This document shows, in pieces, positions 60,868-64,000 of a stretch of DNA of 64,000 nucleotides. Position numbers and translations under genes: made by a program. The notes under the pieces are model-generated. The model ran no database searches, was not told the DNA's origin, and saw nothing but the letters and a program-made list of their open reading frames with translations. Source of the DNA: CAVPFA01 sp963703655 (GTDB lineage: Bacteria > Actinomycetota > Acidimicrobiia > Acidimicrobiales > Bog-793); assembly GCA_963703655.1 (NCBI GenBank), contig CAVPFA010000003.1:496001-560000 (forward strand), written 5' to 3'. Every line of letters begins with the position of its first letter. Within the stretch, counting starts at the first letter, position 1.

Positions 60868-61674
60868 ATGGTCGTCGCCTACGGGCCGCATCGGGAGAAG
60901 AGCCGTTTCACCTACATGCACAACGCCGGTGTAGCAGTGGACATCCCCTATGTGTCGTGGCTGCTCCGCGGCCCCGACACCAACATCTTGGTCGACGTGG
61001 GATGCTCAGCCCGCGACTACCTGGAGCACATCCGCCCCAAGGAGGGAGCCCTGGTTCACGTGGGCCAGACGTTCGCCGACGTTGTCGACGTGACGCCGCT
61101 GGCCGACCACCTTCGCGTTCGCGGCCTCTCGGCCGCGGACATCGATCACGTCGTGCTCACTCACCTCGACTGGGACCATTGCATGACGATCGCTCCTTTC
61201 GCAGACGCCTCCATCTGGTTGCAGAAGAGCGAGTGGGAGCACACGCCATCCCACGAGATGTTCGCCACGTCGTACGCTCCCCGCTACCACTACGACCAGA
61301 TCGCAGAAATGCGTCTGAACCTTGTTACGGGGACACACCGTCTGACCGACGGTGTCGAGCTCAGGCTGACGCCCGGGCACACCGTGGGCGGTCAGTCCGT
61401 GGTGGTCGACACCGCTGAGGGCACATTCGTCATCGCCGGCATGTGCGTGCTCAAGGAGAATTTCTATCCGTCCGAAGAAGTGAGGAAGCACTTCAAGGTG
61501 ATCCCCCCCGGAGGCCACACTGACCTCTTCCAAGCCTATGACAGCATGCTCGAGATCCTCGAGGTCGGTGGCCCCAACGTGCTGCCGCTGCACATGACCG
61601 AGGCGGCCCATATGGGTGTCCTGGGCCGGCATCCGCCCGGCGACACCGAGCGGCCGGAATACTCGACCCCGTAG
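60868..61674 (+). CDS. MBL-fold metallo-hydrolase (N-acyl homoserine lactonase-like)
   Basis: 268 residues from ATG 60868. The metal motif is HLDWDH (99-104), with Asp in place of the second His of HxHxDH. The fold continues through LTPGHTVGGQSVVV, then VIAGMCVLKEN and VLPLHMTEAAH. The frame is open upstream and reads IFTIEPM before this ATG, the usual N-terminus of the family. The strong AAGGAGG site at 60835-60841 precedes a GTG at 60842 in another frame. The true start may therefore be that GTG, with one base missing, or an ATT at 60850. The enzyme probably opens a lactone or hydrolyses an amide in the TenA pathway. Confidence 0.83.
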   Translation: MVVAYGPHREKSRFTYMHNAGVAVDIPYVSWLLRGPDTNILVDVGCSARDYLEHIRPKEGALVHVGQTFADVVDVTPLADHLRVRGLSAADIDHVVLTHLDWDHCMTIAPFADASIWLQKSEWEHTPSHEMFATSYAPRYHYDQIAEMRLNLVTGTHRLTDGVELRLTPGHTVGGQSVVVDTAEGTFVIAGMCVLKENFYPSEEVRKHFKVIPPGGHTDLFQAYDSMLEILEVGGPNVLPLHMTEAAHMGVLGRHPPGDTERPEYSTP

Positions 61675-61720
61675 CGCTCTGCTGCGGCGGAGGCTGTGTG
61701 CGCAGGTGCCGGGCACGCTC

Positions 61721-61749
61721 TTGACAGGGTGCGGCTGCTCGGTTTCAAT
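61721..61749 (+). promoter_or_regulatory. Candidate sigma-70-type promoter before the amidohydrolase
   Basis: TTGACA (61721-61726) is followed after 17 bases by TTCAAT. Just downstream TATCTGGTATCTGAT is a short direct repeat. The gap between the MBL gene and the amidohydrolase is 120 bases. The -10 match is weak. Confidence 0.35.
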
Positions 61750-61794
61750 CTGCTATCTGGTATCTGATGTTTTGCGCGAAGGGGGCAGCCACGC

Positions 61795-63214
61795 GTGGGG
61801 GGAGATGGCGAGCCTGAACCGTACGACGTAGACCTCCTAATCGCTGGCGGCTGGCTCATCACCATGAACGAGCACCGCGAGGTCTACCGGGACGGCGCGG
61901 TCGCAGTCAGCGGCTCGAAGATAGTTGCGGTCGGCCGGCGGGCCGACCTCGCGGGGCGCTACCGCGCCTCGAGAGTGATCGACACATCGCGCATGGTCGT
62001 AACGCCCGGGCTCGTCAACGGTCATCGGCACCTGCTCTGCTGTCCGAAGGGTGCGCTCCCCGAAGGCCGCCAGACCCTGGAGGCCCTGCGAACGTTCACC
62101 TACCCGTGCTTTGCCGCGCTGACCGAAGAACAGATGTACGCGTATGCACTGCATGCCACTGCCGAGATGATCCGCTTCGGCACGACGACGTTCGAGGAAC
62201 CCGGCTGCAATCACCTCGAAGCGGTACTCGAAGCGCTCGCCACATCGGGGATCCGCTGCCGCGTCGGTCCCTGGACTTGGGACCAGCAGGGGCCATCCGG
62301 TGGAGCCGACCTGCCTGACTGGCTGGTCATGGATGCCGACGCTGCCCTCGACCGTCTCGGTCGGGGCATCGAGACAGTCCGAGCCCTCGGCAATCCGCTG
62401 ATCCGCGACGCTGTGACAATCGAAGGCGTCGGAACCTGCTCGGACGCCCTGACCCTCGGCGCCGCGAAGCTCGCCGAGGAGGCGGACTCCCTTGCCGTTC
62501 TCCACAAGGCGACGAGCGAGCGCGAGGTTGCGCTGGAGCTCCAGGTGTTCGGCGAACGACCGGTCCAGCACATGCACTCGCTCGGAGCGCTTAACCCGTG
62601 GGTCCTGCTCAACCACATGACCTCCCTCGACGAGTTCGAGGTCGACCTCGTCGCCGAGAGCGGCGCTCGCATCTCGCAGAACCCGAGCTCCGCGCTCGAA
62701 ATTCGCCAAGGGCACTACACAGACCGGAAAGTGGCCCGAACTCCTGGCCGCTGGTGTCCCGATCGCACTCGGCACCGACGCCGAGAACGTCTCCAACCAC
62801 CAGGACATCTGCCGCTCGATGCAGCTCGCCGCGCTGCTCCCACGAGACGCGCGGCGCGACCCTAACGCCGTCACCGCTGAGCAGGCTCTGGAGATGGCGA
62901 CGATCAGTGGGGCAAAGGCGCTGCGCCTCGACGACCTGACGGGGTCGATCGAGCCCGGGAAGGAAGCGGACATCACGTGCTTCGACACCGAGGACTTCGA
63001 CTGGCGCCCCCTCCACAACCCGGTCGCCAACCTGGTCTACGGCTCGACGGGGCACTCAGTGCACACTGTCGTTGTGGCAGGTGAGGTGGTCCTCGACGCC
63101 AAGCACCTGACACGCGTCGACGAAGCGCAAGTCCGTGAGCGCGTCGAGCACATCGACCGTGAAGTCCTGGCGACCATCGGGATCGAGCCGGGCCCGAGCT
63201 GGCCGGTGCTGTGA
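61795..63214 (+). CDS. Amidohydrolase-family (TRZ/ATZ-like) hydrolase, one apparent frameshift
   Basis: About 470 residues across two frames. From the GTG at 61795: VDLLIAGGWLITMNEHREVYRDGAV, the metal motif TPGLVNGHRHLL (His-x-His), MIRFGTTTFEEPG, LAVLHKATSE and LLNHMTSLDEFE (metal histidines), and ISQNPSSALEIR. One extra base at about 62708 breaks the frame. The second frame goes on with KGTTQTGKWPELLAAG, VPIALGTDAENVSNHQDI (catalytic Asp), ATISGAKALRLDDLTGSIE and PGKEADITCFD. It belongs to the cytosine deaminase/chlorohydrolase group. Beside tenA it may deformylate or deaminate a pyrimidine, in the way of YlmB. Confidence 0.83.
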
Positions 63215-64000
63215 GTCTCGGCTCGGAACGGTCAGATGCGAGGAAGCCGGAAACCGAGGCAGTTGTGGTGAGCGCTGTTGCGAGCCCGGACGCTCAGGCG
63301 CGGCGGAGCCCCGCAACGTCCGCGACACTGGGAGCGCCCAAATCGCCGCAGATCACCGTTCGCGGCGTGTCAAAGCGCTTCGGCGGGATTGTCGCGCTCC
63401 GGGGCGTCAACGTGACCATCGACCAGCACGAGAAGGTGGCCATCCTCGGTCCGAGCGGTTGCGGCAAGTCCACCCTCCTCCAGATCGTGGCCGGCCTGCT
63501 CGACCCCGATGCCGGCTCGCTCGACGTTGCCGGAGCGAGGTCGGCCAAGGACCGATTGGCGCGTTGCGCCATGATGCCGCAGCGCGATCTCCTGTTGCCA
63601 TGGCGCACGGCGCTCGACAACGCGTCGATCGCCCTCGAGAACCGCGGTAGCAGGCGCCGCGAGGCCCGCGAGCGAACTCGGCCGCTGTTCCAGCGGTTCG
63701 GGCTCGCGGGGTTTGAGGAGTTGAGCCCGGCCCAGCTTTCCGGCGGCATGCGCCAGCGCGTGAGCTTCATCCGGACGCTCATGGCCGAGAAGGACATTCT
63801 CCTCCTCGACGAGCCGTTCGGCGCCCTCGACTCGATAACCCGCGGGCAGATGCAGGAGTGGCTCCTCCGCGCGATGCAGGACGTCCCGCGGACCGTGCTC
63901 CTCGTCACCCATGACGTCGAGGAGGCGCTGCTGCTGGCCGATCGGGTCGTCGTCTTGTCGGCCCACCCCGGCAGGGTGCTCGAGGTGCTGGACTCGCGAG
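63211..64000 (+). CDS. ABC transporter ATP-binding protein, nitrate/sulfonate/pyrimidine type, C-terminus cut by window edge
   Basis: Starts at a GTG that overlaps the amidohydrolase stop (GTGA) and runs to the edge, 263 residues visible. A 45-residue Ser/Ala/Glu-rich leader precedes the ATPase. Motifs: Walker A LGPSGCGKST, Q-loop AMMPQRDLLLPW, signature LSGGMRQRVSFIR, Walker B ILLLDEPFGALD and switch LLVTHDVEEALLL. This is the TauB/SsuB/ThiZ subgroup, which energises uptake of sulfonates, nitrate or hydroxymethylpyrimidine. With tenA upstream, a thiamine-precursor importer is the best guess. Permease and binding protein would lie to the right. Confidence 0.9.
   Translation, partial: MSLGSERSDARKPETEAVVVSAVASPDAQARRSPATSATLGAPKSPQITVRGVSKRFGGIVALRGVNVTIDQHEKVAILGPSGCGKSTLLQIVAGLLDPDAGSLDVAGARSAKDRLARCAMMPQRDLLLPWRTALDNASIALENRGSRRREARERTRPLFQRFGLAGFEELSPAQLSGGMRQRVSFIRTLMAEKDILLLDEPFGALDSITRGQMQEWLLRAMQDVPRTVLLVTHDVEEALLLADRVVVLSAHPGRVLEVLDSR

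Overview
The window looks like chromosome of a high-GC Gram-positive bacterium, most likely a member of Acidimicrobiia or a close relative. Evidence: two WhiB proteins, UPF0182, DUF2342 (Zincin_2) and DUF2510 proteins, a short 'WWLASDGRWYPPE' motif that I associate with Acidimicrobiia surface proteins, many GTG/TTG starts, and very GC-rich codon use. No 16S gene is present, so the assignment is an inference.

Region 1 (1-12.3 kb) is accessory. It has visibly lower GC and scattered mobile DNA. A leftward operon (SIS-domain isomerase cut by the edge, DUF2090 aldolase, PfkA-type kinase, ribulose-5-P-epimerase-type epimerase) diverges from a rightward set (DeoR regulator, Gfo/Idh/MocA dehydrogenase, TIM-barrel isomerase/epimerase, alpha/beta hydrolase). 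Together they look like a catabolic pathway for an unusual sugar, inositol or amino-sugar derivative. No transporter is visible. A 1573-bp IS66-type element with a perfect 8-bp target duplication (AATAAACA) sits between deoR and the dehydrogenase. An IS5-type remnant lies upstream of deoR. From 9.3 to 12.3 kb are gene remnants (LuxR, aldehyde dehydrogenase, an integrase/DeoR chimera), a hypothetical gene and a YbjJ-like MFS transporter. This region ends at an initiator tRNA-Met gene, a plausible integration site.

Region 2 (12.6-34.1 kb) is core-like. It starts with clpP, an XRE regulator and a ClpP homologue that has lost all three catalytic residues, with a palindromic operator between the divergent genes. 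Next come a DUF2510 protein, UPF0182, a DivIVA-type coiled-coil protein with a phage MuF-like tail, a PDZ/Lon-type protease, a HEAT-repeat protein, an MreB-like actin, MoaE, a HtrA-like protein without its catalytic triad, and a DUF2342 protein. Part of this order recalls mycobacterial Rv3193c-Rv3195. A four-gene leftward operon (hypothetical, oxidoreductase, CocE-type hydrolase, membrane protein), an intact HtrA protease, two whiB genes and a formiminotransferase gene follow.

Region 3 (34.3-59.1 kb) carries a MoxR/VWA pair and central metabolism: succinate dehydrogenase (membrane subunit, A, B), malate and isocitrate dehydrogenases, folD, purH, purN, glyA, ilvA, sucD, sucC and a B12-binding mutase subunit. 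Small membrane proteins, a MarR-MFS pair and a large repeat-rich surface protein are interspersed. Region 4 (59.2-64 kb) has a hemolysin-III-type protein and then a rightward cluster of TenA, MBL-fold hydrolase, amidohydrolase and ABC-transporter ATPase, probably pyrimidine/thiamine salvage; it runs off the right edge.

A recurring oddity is that several otherwise well-conserved genes (UPF0182, formiminotransferase, ilvA, amidohydrolase, perhaps the MBL hydrolase start) are broken by single-base frameshifts, some beside C/G runs. These may be sequencing indels rather than real pseudogenes.
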